21,187 nucleotides of DNA from CAZGXM01 sp964529795 (GCA_964529795.1 CAZGXM010000044.1:1-21187), one strand, 5' to 3'. Shown: positions 7,176 to 14,943, counted from the first letter of the stretch. The notes: a model not told the origin generated them from the letters alone. Numbers and translations are program-made.

Positions 7176-8066
7176 ATGATTAATTATTGGGTGGAGGAGT
7201 TTTTACATTACCTGGCTGTGGAGCGGGGTTTGGCGGAAAACACACTTTCTTCCTATCGCCGGGATTTGCACCAGTTTCTCAAGTGGATGGGTGATAAAGG
7301 AGTAAAAGCTGTGGAACAGGTGCAGCGAAACCATATCATGGCTTATCTTTTGAACCTACAGAAAAAGGGACGCGCCCCTGCCACCATTTCCAGGCACCTG
7401 GCGGCGCTCAAGTCTTTTTATCATTTTTTGACCCGGGAGGGTATTGTGGAAAAGGACCCGACGATTAATTTGGACGCACCGAAACTGGCAAAAAAGCTGC
7501 CTCATGTTTTAAGTCCGGAAGAGGTGGACAGGCTTTTGGAGCAGCCGGACACATCCAAAACAGCAGGGCTCCGGGACAGGGCCATGCTGGAGCTTTTATA
7601 TGCCACGGGGCTGAGGGTTTCGGAGTTAATGGCCCTGGACTTGCCGCACATCAACCTGGAACTGGGTTATGTCCGTTGTTTCGGCAAGGGCGCCAAGGAA
7701 CGGATTGTACCCATGGGCTCGGTGGCGGTGCGGTTTCTCAATGCATATTTGGAAAGGGGGAGAAACAAACTAATCAAGCATTCCGGTGAGCAGGCGTTGT
7801 TTGTAAACCAACACGGGCGCCGGCTTACCCGGCAGGGCTTCTGGAAAATATTAAAAAAATATGCCGGTACTGCCGGTATCGAAAAGGACATCACACCGCA
7901 TACCCTGCGCCATTCCTTTGCCACGCATCTTTTGGAAAACGGCGCTGACCTGCGGGCGGTGCAGGAAATGCTGGGCCATGCGGATATCACTACCACACAG
8001 ATTTACACGCACCTGACCAGGGGCAGGATTAAAGAAGTTTATGATAAAACCCACCCGCGGGCGTAA
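7176..8066 (+). CDS. xerD: Site-specific tyrosine recombinase XerD
   Basis: The 296-residue recombinase has an N-terminal SAM-like core-binding domain (about 1-90; ENTLSSYRRDLHQFLKW) and a C-terminal catalytic domain. All active-site residues are visible: Arg147 (ATGLRVSEL), Lys171 (GKGAKER), His242 and Arg245 (PHTLRHSFATH), His268 (LGHADITTT) and the nucleophile Tyr277 (QIYTH). Full length matches XerD, which with XerC resolves chromosome dimers at dif. GAGGGGAAT precedes ATG 7176. The position directly before deoB and punA is the one known for Bacillus xerD (ripX), which supports XerD over XerC. A terminator lies just upstream, yet only ~45 bp remain for a promoter, so some read-through is likely. 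deoB follows 23 nt after its stop. Confidence 0.95.
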   Translation: MINYWVEEFLHYLAVERGLAENTLSSYRRDLHQFLKWMGDKGVKAVEQVQRNHIMAYLLNLQKKGRAPATISRHLAALKSFYHFLTREGIVEKDPTINLDAPKLAKKLPHVLSPEEVDRLLEQPDTSKTAGLRDRAMLELLYATGLRVSELMALDLPHINLELGYVRCFGKGAKERIVPMGSVAVRFLNAYLERGRNKLIKHSGEQALFVNQHGRRLTRQGFWKILKKYAGTAGIEKDITPHTLRHSFATHLLENGADLRAVQEMLGHADITTTQIYTHLTRGRIKEVYDKTHPRA

Positions 8067-8089
8067 GTAGAAAGGGAGGTTTGGTTTTG

Positions 8090-9259
8090 ATGAGACGTGT
8101 GCTGCTAATTGTCTTGGACAGTGTGGGCATCGGCGCCCTGCCCGATGCCGGAGAGTACGGCGATGCCGGGGCAAATACTTTGCTGCATGTTGCCCGGGGC
8201 GTTGGCGGGCTGAATGTGCCGAATTTGCAGAATTTGGGCTTGGGGAATATTTTACCTGTGCCCGGAGTTGATGCATCGGACAGGCCCCGGGCTGCGTTCG
8301 GAAAAATGCAGGAAAAGTCTGCAGGCAAGGATACCACCACCGGCCACTGGGAAATGGCGGGAGTGGTGCTGACACAGCCTTTTCCTACATATCCCGATGG
8401 TTTTCCCCAGGAAATCATTGGCCCCTTTGAAGAAAAGATTGGCCGCAAGGTGCTGGGCAATAAAATGGCTTCCGGGACGGAAATAATTGAGGAGTTGGGG
8501 AAAGAACACATGGAGACCGGCTGCCCCATTGTTTACACGTCGGCGGACAGTGTCTTTCAAATTGCCGCCCATGAAGAGGTCATTCCGGTGGAGGAATTAT
8601 ACCGCATGTGTCGTGTTGCCCGGGAGCTTCTTACCGGCGAACACGGGGTTGGCCGGGTAATTGCCCGTCCTTTTGCGGGTGAACCGGGGAGTTTCCAGCG
8701 CACTGCCCGCAGGCATGACTTTTCCCTGGAACCGCCGGAGAAAACCGTCCTGGAGCTGGTTACGGAGGCCGGCAAGGACGTAATGGCGGTGGGTAAAATA
8801 AAGGATATCTTTGCCGGGAGGGGAATCACCGCTTCCCTGGCAAGTTCCAGCAACCGCGAAGGAATGGAGAGGATAAAAGAATTTCTGGCCGCGGACAGGC
8901 CCGGGCTGGTTTTTGCCAACCTGGTGGACTTTGACATGCTCTACGGGCACCGCAACAACGTCGAGGGTTATGCCCGGGCGCTGGCGGAGTTTGATGAGAG
9001 GCTGCCGGAAATCATGGCTTTACTGGCGGGTGAAGATGTGCTGGTCATTACTGCGGACCACGGTACTGACCCGGGATTTCCCGGTACCGACCATACCCGG
9101 GAGCATGTCCCGGTACTGGTTACCGGTGAGCGCATCAGGCCGGGAGTGGATATTGGTGTGAGAGAAAGTTTCAGCGACCTGGGGGCGACCATAGCGGAGA
9201 TGCTCGGGTGTGACCGCCCCAAACACGGGAAATCTTTTGCCCGGGAGGTATTGAAATGA
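8090..9259 (+). CDS. deoB: Phosphopentomutase
   Basis: The 389-residue enzyme interconverts (deoxy)ribose 1-phosphate and 5-phosphate in nucleoside catabolism. Alkaline-phosphatase-superfamily metal motifs are visible: RRVLLIVLDSVGIG at the N-terminus, KDTTTGHWEMAG with the phosphorylated threonine region, NLVDFDMLYGHRN, and VLVITADHGTDP followed by GTDHTREHVP near the C-terminus. Length is typical (about 390). ATG 8090 is preferred, 10 nt after GGGAGG; TTG 8087 and TTG 8081 precede it in frame. The stop TGA overlaps the ATG of punA (ATGA), so the mutase and the phosphorylase that feeds it are translationally coupled. Confidence 0.96.
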   Translation: MRRVLLIVLDSVGIGALPDAGEYGDAGANTLLHVARGVGGLNVPNLQNLGLGNILPVPGVDASDRPRAAFGKMQEKSAGKDTTTGHWEMAGVVLTQPFPTYPDGFPQEIIGPFEEKIGRKVLGNKMASGTEIIEELGKEHMETGCPIVYTSADSVFQIAAHEEVIPVEELYRMCRVARELLTGEHGVGRVIARPFAGEPGSFQRTARRHDFSLEPPEKTVLELVTEAGKDVMAVGKIKDIFAGRGITASLASSSNREGMERIKEFLAADRPGLVFANLVDFDMLYGHRNNVEGYARALAEFDERLPEIMALLAGEDVLVITADHGTDPGFPGTDHTREHVPVLVTGERIRPGVDIGVRESFSDLGATIAEMLGCDRPKHGKSFAREVLK

Positions 9260-10077
9260 AAAATATAGAGCAAAAACTTGCAGAAACCGTTAATACCTTA
9301 AGGGAATACAGGCATGCCCGCCCCCACATCGGCCTGATATTGGGCAGCGGTTTGGGGGCGCTGGCGGAGGAGATTGCGGGTGCGGTAAAGATACCCTACC
9401 GGGAAATCCCGCATTTCCTGGTTTCCACGGTGGAGGGGCACGCGGGACAGCTGGTATTTGGCAGCCTGGGACGGCAGCAGGTGGTGGCCATGCAGGGCCG
9501 CTTTCATTATTACGAGGGGTATTCCTTGCAGGATATTACCTACCCTGTCCGGGTTATGCGGGAACTGGGCGTGGAAACTTTGCTGGTCACCAATGCCGCC
9601 GGCGGCATCAACGCCGGTTTTTCCGCCGGTGACCTGATGCTCATCAAGGACCATATCAATCTCATTGGCGCCAACCCGCTGCGCGGCGCCAATGTGGACA
9701 GCCAGGGACCGCGCTTCCCGGATATGACCGGAGCATACGCGGGGGAACTGCGCCAACTGGCCGGGGAAGTGGCCCGGGAGCAGGGAATAACCTTGCAGGA
9801 AGGCGTCTATGCCGGCCTGTTTGGGCCCAGTTACGAAACACCGGCGGAAATCAGATTCCTGCAGTTAATCGGTGCCGACGCGGTGGGTATGTCCACGGTG
9901 CCGGAAGTGATTGTCGCCCGTCATGCCGGGATAAGGGTGCTGGGTATTTCCTGTATCACCAACATGGCTGCGGGTATGGGACACCAGCTGTTAAGCCATG
10001 ATGAAGTCATGGATGTGGCGGAAAAAACCAAGTGGAAGTTTCTCAAGCTGGTTAGAGAAATTGTTCAACGGCTGTAA
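9256..10077 (+). CDS. punA: Purine-nucleoside phosphorylase (trimeric class)
   Basis: The 273-residue enzyme cleaves purine (deoxy)nucleosides with phosphate to base and pentose 1-phosphate. Signatures of the low-molecular-mass trimeric class are present: LILGSGLGALAEEI (phosphate loop), STVEGHAGQLV, MQGRFHYYEGY (phosphate-binding Arg and His), TNAAGGIN, GPSYETPAEIRFL (purine-binding Glu) and VGMSTVPEVIVARH. TNMAAGM carries the asparagine typical of guanosine/inosine-specific enzymes. GGGAGGT at 9243-9249 serves ATG 9256. The downstream neighbour is the pyrimidine counterpart. MTAP is a homologue, but the motif set and context favour PNP. Confidence 0.95.
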   Translation: MKNIEQKLAETVNTLREYRHARPHIGLILGSGLGALAEEIAGAVKIPYREIPHFLVSTVEGHAGQLVFGSLGRQQVVAMQGRFHYYEGYSLQDITYPVRVMRELGVETLLVTNAAGGINAGFSAGDLMLIKDHINLIGANPLRGANVDSQGPRFPDMTGAYAGELRQLAGEVAREQGITLQEGVYAGLFGPSYETPAEIRFLQLIGADAVGMSTVPEVIVARHAGIRVLGISCITNMAAGMGHQLLSHDEVMDVAEKTKWKFLKLVREIVQRL

Positions 10078-10120
10078 CTCACATCAACGGGTTTTTCTTC
10101 AGAACTTATAGGTTGAAATA

Positions 10121-10130
10121 CCCAATTGGG
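10121..10130. promoter_or_regulatory. Palindrome CCCAATTGGG in the punA-pdp spacer
   Basis: A perfect 10-bp palindrome lies in the 81-bp gap, 28 bp before the pdp start. It could be an operator or half of a weak hairpin; there is no T-run and no recognised regulator. Confidence 0.25.
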
Positions 10131-10158
10131 ACTATCTTACAGGGAAAAGGTGAAATAA

Positions 10159-11499
10159 ATGCGTGTTTATGATGTGATTGTCAAAAAGCGAGACGGCCGG
10201 GAGTTGAGTCTTGAAGAAATAAAGTTCCTCATTGACGGGTACGTGTCCGGCAGTATTCCTGATTACCAGATGTCGGCGTTTAGCATGGCGGTATATTTCC
10301 AGGGCATGACTGCCCGGGAGACTGCGGACCTGACCCGGGTGATGCTGGAGTCCGGGGACAGAATTGACCTGTCTGCAATACCAGGCATCAAAGTTGACAA
10401 GCACAGCACCGGTGGTGTGGGGGATAAGACCACCCTGGTGGTGGCGCCGCTGGTTGCCGCTGCAGGTATCCCTGTGGCCAAAATGTCCGGGCGGGGCCTG
10501 GGCCATACCGGCGGTACCATTGACAAGCTCAGTGCCATACCCGGTTTTCAGGTGGAACTTACGCCGGAAAAATTTTTGCGCCAGGTGAGGGAAATCGGCC
10601 TGGCGGTGGTGGGTCAGACGGGCAATCTGGTCCCGGCGGACAAGAAGTTGTATGCCCTGCGGGATGTAACCGCCACGGTAAACAGCCTGCCCCTGATTGC
10701 CTCCAGCATCATGAGTAAAAAGCTGGCTGCGGGGGCGGATAAAATCATTTTGGATGTGAAGGCGGGCAGCGGCGCATTTATGAAAACCACTGAAGAGGCT
10801 TTTGCCCTGGCCCGGGCCATGGTGGATATCGGCAACAGCATGGACCGGGAGACACTGGCGATAATTTCCGATATGGACCAGCCGCTTGGCAATATGGTGG
10901 GAAATTCTCTGGAAGTTATCGAGGCCATTGAAACTTTAAAGGGTAAAGGGCCGGAAGACCTGCGTTCATTATGCCTGGAACTCGGTGCCTGGATGCTGGT
11001 ACTGGCGGAGAAAGCCGCGGATGTTTCCCGGGGCAGGGAGATGCTGGCACAGTTCCTGGCCAGCGGTAAGGGCCTGGAAAAACTAAAGGAAATGGTCAGC
11101 GCTCAAGGTGGTAATCCTGAAGCGATAACTAATCAGGAGTTATTGCCCCGGGCGGAAAAAACAGTGCCGGTGCGGGCCAACCGGTCAGGCACCGTCAGTC
11201 ACCTGGATGCTGAGAAGGTGGGCCTTGCCGCCATGGCCGCAGGCGCCGGCCGCAGTAAAAAGGAAGACGACATCGACCTGGCGGCGGGTATTGTTCTCAA
11301 AGCCAAACGGGGAGATAAGGTCGGCCGGGGCCAGATTTTGGCCGAGATTCATACCGCCAGCAGGGAAAAAGGTAACCAGGCGGCAAGTATTTTAGCAGGT
11401 GCTTATTCTTTCGGGGCCCCTGTAGACCGCCCGTTAATATTTGGGACTGTCACTGTTTCCGGGGAACCGGGACGGAGTTTATCGGACGTCACCAGGTGA
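10159..11499 (+). CDS. pdp: Pyrimidine-nucleoside (thymidine) phosphorylase
   Basis: The 446-residue enzyme phosphorolyses thymidine, uridine and deoxyuridine. The phosphate-binding block KHSTGGVGDK is at 81-90 and the family signature SGRGLGHTGGTIDKL at 110-124. KKLAAGADKIILDVKAGSGAFM follows in the alpha/beta domain, and the C-terminal ~100 residues form the Pyr-nucleoside-phosphorylase C domain (the lysine-rich GAGRSKKEDDIDLAAGI segment). GGGAAAAGGTG precedes ATG 10159. The Firmicute setting, with deoB and punA immediately upstream, favours the broad-specificity Pdp over DeoA. Length is within the family range. The 81-bp gap to punA carries a palindrome but no terminator, so co-transcription is likely. 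Confidence 0.94.
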   Translation: MRVYDVIVKKRDGRELSLEEIKFLIDGYVSGSIPDYQMSAFSMAVYFQGMTARETADLTRVMLESGDRIDLSAIPGIKVDKHSTGGVGDKTTLVVAPLVAAAGIPVAKMSGRGLGHTGGTIDKLSAIPGFQVELTPEKFLRQVREIGLAVVGQTGNLVPADKKLYALRDVTATVNSLPLIASSIMSKKLAAGADKIILDVKAGSGAFMKTTEEAFALARAMVDIGNSMDRETLAIISDMDQPLGNMVGNSLEVIEAIETLKGKGPEDLRSLCLELGAWMLVLAEKAADVSRGREMLAQFLASGKGLEKLKEMVSAQGGNPEAITNQELLPRAEKTVPVRANRSGTVSHLDAEKVGLAAMAAGAGRSKKEDDIDLAAGIVLKAKRGDKVGRGQILAEIHTASREKGNQAASILAGAYSFGAPVDRPLIFGTVTVSGEPGRSLSDVTR

Positions 11500-11503
11500 T
11501 CCA

Positions 11504-11551
11504 GAGAATACCAAGATCGGACTTCGAACATCGAACCTCGAATATCGAGCA
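11504..11551 (+). repeat. Dispersed 48-bp element, copy 1: GAGAAT flank plus five TCGAANN heptads
   Basis: A 13-bp flank starting GAGAAT (11504-11516) is followed by five 7-bp units of consensus TCGAANN (11517-11551). A second copy of the same length and orientation is at 16625-16672; the two agree best at the flank start and at the TCGA core of each unit. It lies 5 bp after the pdp stop, in the spacer before dacF. Confidence 0.7.
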
Positions 11552-11649
11552 CGTACTTGTCATATTTTCCCTGCCGGGATAATAAAGTAGAGGTATAAAG
11601 CCTGTTTGCCGGGCTTATAACCTTTACAAGATTCCGGGAGGGATTGTTG

Positions 11650-12792
11650 GTGAGACGGAAAACTGCTTTAATCCTTATTTTTACCTTATTGTTTTCCATG
11701 TTGGTTGTAAACGGCGCCTTTGCCGTTGATTTGAATCTTGATGTGGAAAGTGCCGTGTTAATGGATGCAACCACCGGGAAGGTGCTGTATGAGCAGGATG
11801 CTCAGAAAAAGTGGTACCCGGCCAGTATGACCAAGATGATGACCTTAATACTGGCTTTGGAGGCGGTGGAGCAGGGTAAGGTCAAGCTGACGGACAAGGT
11901 AACAGCCAGTGAGAATGCCTGCAGCTACGGTGGTTCCCAGGTATGGTTGGAACCCGGGGAGTCCTTTACATTGGAACAGATGCTGATTGCCATTGCCGTT
12001 GGTTCCGCCAACGATGCCAGTGTGGCAGTGGCTGAATATATCGGCGGCACGGAAGAAAATTTTGTGGAGATGATGAACAAAAGGGCCAGAGAACTGGGGG
12101 CAAAAAATACTCACTTTGTCAATTCGCACGGCCTGCATGACGACAATCATTATACCACTGCCTATGACATGGCCGTAATCGGGCGCCATGCAACCACCAT
12201 GCCGAAATTGATGGAACTTGCTTCCATGAAGTACTATAAATTCAGGGAAGAACCGGAACTGGAACTGTGGAATTTAAATAAGTTGTTATGGTGGTATCAG
12301 GGGGCTGACGGCCTGAAGACCGGCACAACTTCCATTGCCAAACGCAACTTAACCGCCACAGCCAAGCGGGACGGGTTGAGATTGGTGGCAGCGGTGATGG
12401 GGGTGGAAAAAAGAAACGGCCATTTTGCCAATGCCATGAACTTATTGAACTATGGTTTTAATAACTTTAAATTTCACTCGGCTTACCGAAAAGGGGATAA
12501 AGTGGGCACGGTGGAAGTAAATAAGGGGTTGCTTGAGAAAGTAAACGCCGTGGCTGCTGAAGACGTGGGCTTTTTGACAGACAAGGGTGCGGACTTGAAG
12601 GTGGAAACGAAAGTCAACCTGCCCCAATATGTTGAGGCACCGGTGAAGAAAGGCCAAAAGCTGGGAGAGATTGTGGTCTATAATCATGGCAAAGAGGTCA
12701 ACCGCGTCGATTTAATTGCAGAAAGGTATGTTGAACGGGCAGGCTTTTTCCACCTCTTGAAAGAATCCTTCCGGCACTTGCTGGGGAATTAG
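11650..12792 (+). CDS. dacF: D-alanyl-D-alanine carboxypeptidase, DacF-type penicillin-binding protein
   Basis: The 380-residue exported enzyme trims the terminal D-Ala of peptidoglycan stem peptides. An N-terminal signal peptide (RRK, then hydrophobic LILIFTLLFSMLVV, ending NGAFA) is followed by the peptidase S11 domain with the catalytic SMTK (Ser59, Lys62), SAN (119-121) and KTG (223-225) motifs. A PBP5-type C-terminal domain and a final amphipathic helix FFHLLKESFRHLL, the usual membrane anchor, close the protein. GTG 11650 is preferred: GGGAGGG at 11636-11642 gives the right spacing, while TTG 11644 and 11647 are too close. Synteny with spoIIAA-spoIIAB-sigF is as in Bacillus, where dacF is transcribed in the forespore. 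A strong terminator right at its stop separates it from spoIIAA. Confidence 0.93.
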   Translation: MRRKTALILIFTLLFSMLVVNGAFAVDLNLDVESAVLMDATTGKVLYEQDAQKKWYPASMTKMMTLILALEAVEQGKVKLTDKVTASENACSYGGSQVWLEPGESFTLEQMLIAIAVGSANDASVAVAEYIGGTEENFVEMMNKRARELGAKNTHFVNSHGLHDDNHYTTAYDMAVIGRHATTMPKLMELASMKYYKFREEPELELWNLNKLLWWYQGADGLKTGTTSIAKRNLTATAKRDGLRLVAAVMGVEKRNGHFANAMNLLNYGFNNFKFHSAYRKGDKVGTVEVNKGLLEKVNAVAAEDVGFLTDKGADLKVETKVNLPQYVEAPVKKGQKLGEIVVYNHGKEVNRVDLIAERYVERAGFFHLLKESFRHLLGN

Positions 12793-12812
12793 CAGCTTCG
12801 GCTGCTTTTTTT
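12791..12812 (+). terminator. Intrinsic terminator after dacF
   Basis: AGCAGC (12791-12796), a TTCG tetraloop and GCTGCT (12801-12806) form a 6-bp stem, followed by a T-run through 12812. The stem begins on the last bases of the dacF stop codon. Confidence 0.9.
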
Positions 12813-12813
12813 A

Positions 12814-12820
12814 TTCGACA
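12814..12820 (-). promoter_or_regulatory. Spo0A-binding box
   Basis: TTCGACA is the exact reverse complement of the 0A box TGTCGAA. Its centre is about 58 bp before the start point expected from the sigma-H promoter at 12840-12869. Bacillus spoIIA is activated by Spo0A~P together with sigma-H from such boxes. Confidence 0.65.
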
Positions 12821-12839
12821 TTCTTAGCCAAGTAATTTA

Positions 12840-12869
12840 GCAGGATTTACCAAGCAGGTTATAGAATAC
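12840..12869 (+). promoter_or_regulatory. Sigma-H-type promoter of the spoIIA operon
   Basis: GCAGGATTT (12840-12848) fits the sigma-H -35 consensus RNAGGAWWW exactly. ATAGAATAC (12861-12869) fits the -10 consensus RNNGAATWW in all but the last base, with a 12-nt gap. It lies between the dacF terminator and spoIIAA, 37 bp before the start codon. Confidence 0.75.
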
Positions 12870-12906
12870 ACCCAGGCAGAGCAGCTAACCAAGGGGGGTC
12901 CTGAGT

Positions 12907-13245
12907 TTGAATTTGAAGGTCAAACATTATGGCAATACATTGAAAGTGTCCGTCAGCGGTGAACTGGACTTAAAGGTGGCGGACCGGTTTCGGGAAGCCT
13001 TGGATACTTACTTGGACCGGCACCCTGGCAGCAATTTGCTGCTGGATTTGTCCAGGGTGAACTTTATTGACAGTTCCGGTTTGGGAGTAATCCTGGGAAG
13101 GTACAAACGGTTGAGTAAAGGCGGTAGAGTGATGGTCATCAGCGGGGCCAAACCCCAAGTGCGGCGAATTTTGGAATTGTCGGGGATTATGAAAATCATT
13201 GGTGTCTACTCGACCGAGTCTGATGCACTATCCCAATTATCTTAA
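12907..13245 (+). CDS. spoIIAA: Anti-sigma F factor antagonist SpoIIAA
   Basis: The 112-residue protein is a single STAS domain. The DSSGLGVILGRYK motif carries the serine (first Ser after the Asp, residue 56) that SpoIIAB phosphorylates and SpoIIE dephosphorylates. In its unphosphorylated form it displaces sigma-F from SpoIIAB. AAGGGGGGT at 12891-12899 supports the TTG start at 12907; a second TTG at 12913 is possible. It heads the three-gene operon, 12 nt before spoIIAB. Confidence 0.94.
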   Translation: MNLKVKHYGNTLKVSVSGELDLKVADRFREALDTYLDRHPGSNLLLDLSRVNFIDSSGLGVILGRYKRLSKGGRVMVISGAKPQVRRILELSGIMKIIGVYSTESDALSQLS

Positions 13246-13257
13246 GGGGGAAGAACG

Positions 13258-13698
13258 GTGAGTAACGAAAACATGGGAAAATTGATTAACAGCTTGAGAA
13301 TGGAGTTCTTGAGTGTGCCGGATAACGTGGCATTGGCCAGGGTAACCGTGGCCAGCCTGGCTGCGCAGGCGGATTTAACATTAAATGACCTGGAAGAGAT
13401 TAAAGTGGCCGTGTCCGAAGCTGTATCCAATGCCATTATTCATGGTTATGAAAACCGTACTGACAAGTATGTAAATGTGGATATTAATCGTTACCAGGAA
13501 TATTTGGAAATAATGGTACGCGATAAAGGGAAAGGGATTGAGGACATTAAAAAAGCCATGGAACCTACCTATTCTTCAGACACGGAGCGGATGGGACTGG
13601 GTTTTGTATTTATGCAGTCATTTATGGACGGGTTGGAAGTAAAGTCCGAACCGAACCGGGGTACTGTAGTTCGCATGGTTAAAAAGCTATCCAAATAA
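13258..13698 (+). CDS. spoIIAB: Anti-sigma F factor / serine kinase SpoIIAB
   Basis: The 146-residue product (same length as the Bacillus protein) is a GHKL-fold ATPase and kinase that binds sigma-F and phosphorylates SpoIIAA. The N box EAVSNAIIHGYEN (Glu54, Asn58), the ATP-lid motif RDKGKGIED (about 88-96) and the glycine-rich ERMGLGF motif (about 110-116) are intact. The start is GTG 13258 with AAGGGGG at 13243-13250. It is followed 13 nt later by sigF, the partner it inhibits. Confidence 0.95.
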   Translation: MSNENMGKLINSLRMEFLSVPDNVALARVTVASLAAQADLTLNDLEEIKVAVSEAVSNAIIHGYENRTDKYVNVDINRYQEYLEIMVRDKGKGIEDIKKAMEPTYSSDTERMGLGFVFMQSFMDGLEVKSEPNRGTVVRMVKKLSK

Positions 13699-13711
13699 GG
13701 GGAGCAGCCTG

Positions 13712-14494
13712 ATGGTTGGTCGTTTATCCGAGATGAATCTGCCCCGTTTTCCGCTGCTGTCCGACGTGGAGCAGCTGGAACTGCTGAAAAAAACAAAGGC
13801 AGGCGATGAAAAAGCACGGGAGCGGCTGATAAATTGTAATTTAAAATTGGTCTTTAACGTTGTCAAGCGTTTTGATAACCGTGGCTATGACTTGGACGAC
13901 CTGTTCCAGATCGGTACCATTGGATTGATTAAAGCTGTTGATAAATTTGACTTAGCATATGACGTGAAATTTTCCACTTACGCCGTACCCATGATTGTGG
14001 GGGAAATCCGCCGTTTCTTGAGGGATGACAACCCGGTGAAAGTCAGCCGTTCCCTTAAGGAGGTTGCCGCAAAAGTATGGGTACGCAAAGAAGAACTCAG
14101 TAAGGAATTGGGAAGGGAACCCTGTGTGGGCGAACTGGCAGAATGCCTGGACATACCAAGAGAACAGATTGTAGAAGCCATGGAAGCTGTTCAGGCCCCC
14201 GGTTCCATATATGATACGCTCTACCAGGATGACGGCGATCCCATCTTTGTTTTGGACCAATTGGGCAGTACCAGGGAAGAGGAAAGTATTTGGTTTGATA
14301 AAATTGCTTTGAAGGAATTGTTAATGGCCTTGCCGGAAAAGCACCGGAAAGTGCTACTGATGCGTTTTTTCCAGGATAAGACGCAGACGGAAGTCGCTGA
14401 AGTGATCGGACTGTCCCAGGTGCAGGTTTCGCGGATTGAAAGGCAGGCTCTAAAACAAATCCGCCAGTTGCTGGCGGATAACGAAAAAAGGTAA
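13712..14494 (+). CDS. sigF: RNA polymerase forespore sigma factor sigma-F
   Basis: The 260-residue sigma-70 family protein has region 2 at about 40-110 (YDLDDLFQIGTIGLIKAVDKFD, then FSTYAVPMIVGEIRRFLRDD). Region 3 spans about 115-175, and a region 4 helix-turn-helix lies near the C-terminus (TEVAEVIGLSQVQVSRIERQAL). SigF and SigG are close paralogues; the position directly after spoIIAB settles the call. AAGGGGAG at 13697-13704 serves ATG 13712. The coding end contains a perfect 7-bp inverted repeat at 14461-14477. Confidence 0.95.
   Translation: MVGRLSEMNLPRFPLLSDVEQLELLKKTKAGDEKARERLINCNLKLVFNVVKRFDNRGYDLDDLFQIGTIGLIKAVDKFDLAYDVKFSTYAVPMIVGEIRRFLRDDNPVKVSRSLKEVAAKVWVRKEELSKELGREPCVGELAECLDIPREQIVEAMEAVQAPGSIYDTLYQDDGDPIFVLDQLGSTREEESIWFDKIALKELLMALPEKHRKVLLMRFFQDKTQTEVAEVIGLSQVQVSRIERQALKQIRQLLADNEKR
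14461..14477. repeat. Hairpin inside the 3' end of sigF
   Basis: CCGCCAG (14461-14467) and CTGGCGG (14471-14477) form a perfect 7-bp stem with a TTG loop. No T-run follows. It may stabilise the 3' end of the spoIIA mRNA or be codon coincidence. Confidence 0.35.
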
Positions 14495-14527
14495 GATGGG
14501 GTTTGTGTGCAATAACAAGCCTCCGCG

Positions 14528-14558
14528 GGAGCCTCCGGACTCCAGGTCTCCGGGCTCC
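14528..14558. repeat. GC-rich hairpin after sigF
   Basis: GGAGC (14528-14532) pairs with GCTCC (14554-14558), and CCGGA (14535-14539) with TCCGG (14549-14553), with a 2-nt bulge and a 9-nt loop. No T-run follows. It lies 34 bp after the sigF stop in an otherwise AT-rich spacer. Confidence 0.45.
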
Positions 14559-14623
14559 TTCCCGGCCTAAGGACCTGCTATTACCTATCAATATGTTAAC
14601 AAAAGATTTCAACAATTAACAAC

Positions 14624-14663
14624 AGGCCAAGGTCATCATAAAAAAGTGACTTTGGTCCTTTTT
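14624..14663 (+). terminator. Intrinsic terminator of the spoIIA operon
   Basis: AGGCCAAGGTCA (from 14624) pairs with TGACTTTGGTCCT (from 14647), with G-T wobble and one bulge, around an A-rich loop. A T-run runs through 14663. It separates sigF from the dodecin gene. Confidence 0.7.
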
Positions 14664-14666
14664 ATT

Positions 14667-14677
14667 TGGTATATAAT
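14667..14677 (+). promoter_or_regulatory. Extended -10 promoter element for the dodecin gene
   Basis: TGGTATATAAT combines a TG motif with a TATA-type -10 about 50 bp before the start codon. It directly follows the terminator. No good TTGACA-like -35 is present at 17 nt, and a forespore sigma factor cannot be excluded. Confidence 0.35.
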
Positions 14678-14727
14678 TTGCTAAACGTGAGACAATAAAG
14701 AGAGAAATTTGCTAAGGAGGGATAAAC

Positions 14728-14943
14728 ATGTATGTAAAAGTAGTCGAATTGGTAGGTGAATCACCCTACAACTGGAAAGATGCGGTTCAGGCTGCAGTCA
14801 ATGAAGCTTCCCGTACTATTCCCAACATCACCGGCGTGGAAGTATACAACTTGACTGCAAATGTTACCAATGGCAGGCTGAACGAGTATAAGGCCAATGT
14901 AAAAATTGCTTATGCCGATGACGGCGGTTCCACTTCATTATAA
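14728..14943 (+). CDS. Dodecin family protein
   Basis: This 71-residue protein fits dodecin (PF07311), a small dodecameric flavin- or CoA-binding protein. It shows the typical VKVVELVGESPYNWKDAVQ opening, then AVNEASRTIPNITGVEV (the family helix and the GVEV strand) and a closing strand EYKANVKIAYADD. Dodecins store flavin and quench its photochemistry. AAGGAGGG at 14713-14720 gives a strong ribosome site for ATG 14728. It has its own terminators on both sides, so it is probably monocistronic. Its place between sigF and spoVAC is where Bacillus carries spoVAA and spoVAB. Forespore expression is plausible but not shown. Confidence 0.85.
   Translation: MYVKVVELVGESPYNWKDAVQAAVNEASRTIPNITGVEVYNLTANVTNGRLNEYKANVKIAYADDGGSTSL

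Noticed and set aside
11517..11551. Heptad units considered as a short CRISPR-like array
   Set aside because: Units are 7 bp with no spacers, and no cas genes are present.
11539..11567. Sigma-G/F-like promoter for dacF (CGAATA, 16-nt gap, CATATTT)
   Set aside because: The -10 agrees poorly with CATACTA, and the -35 is only a unit of the heptad repeat.
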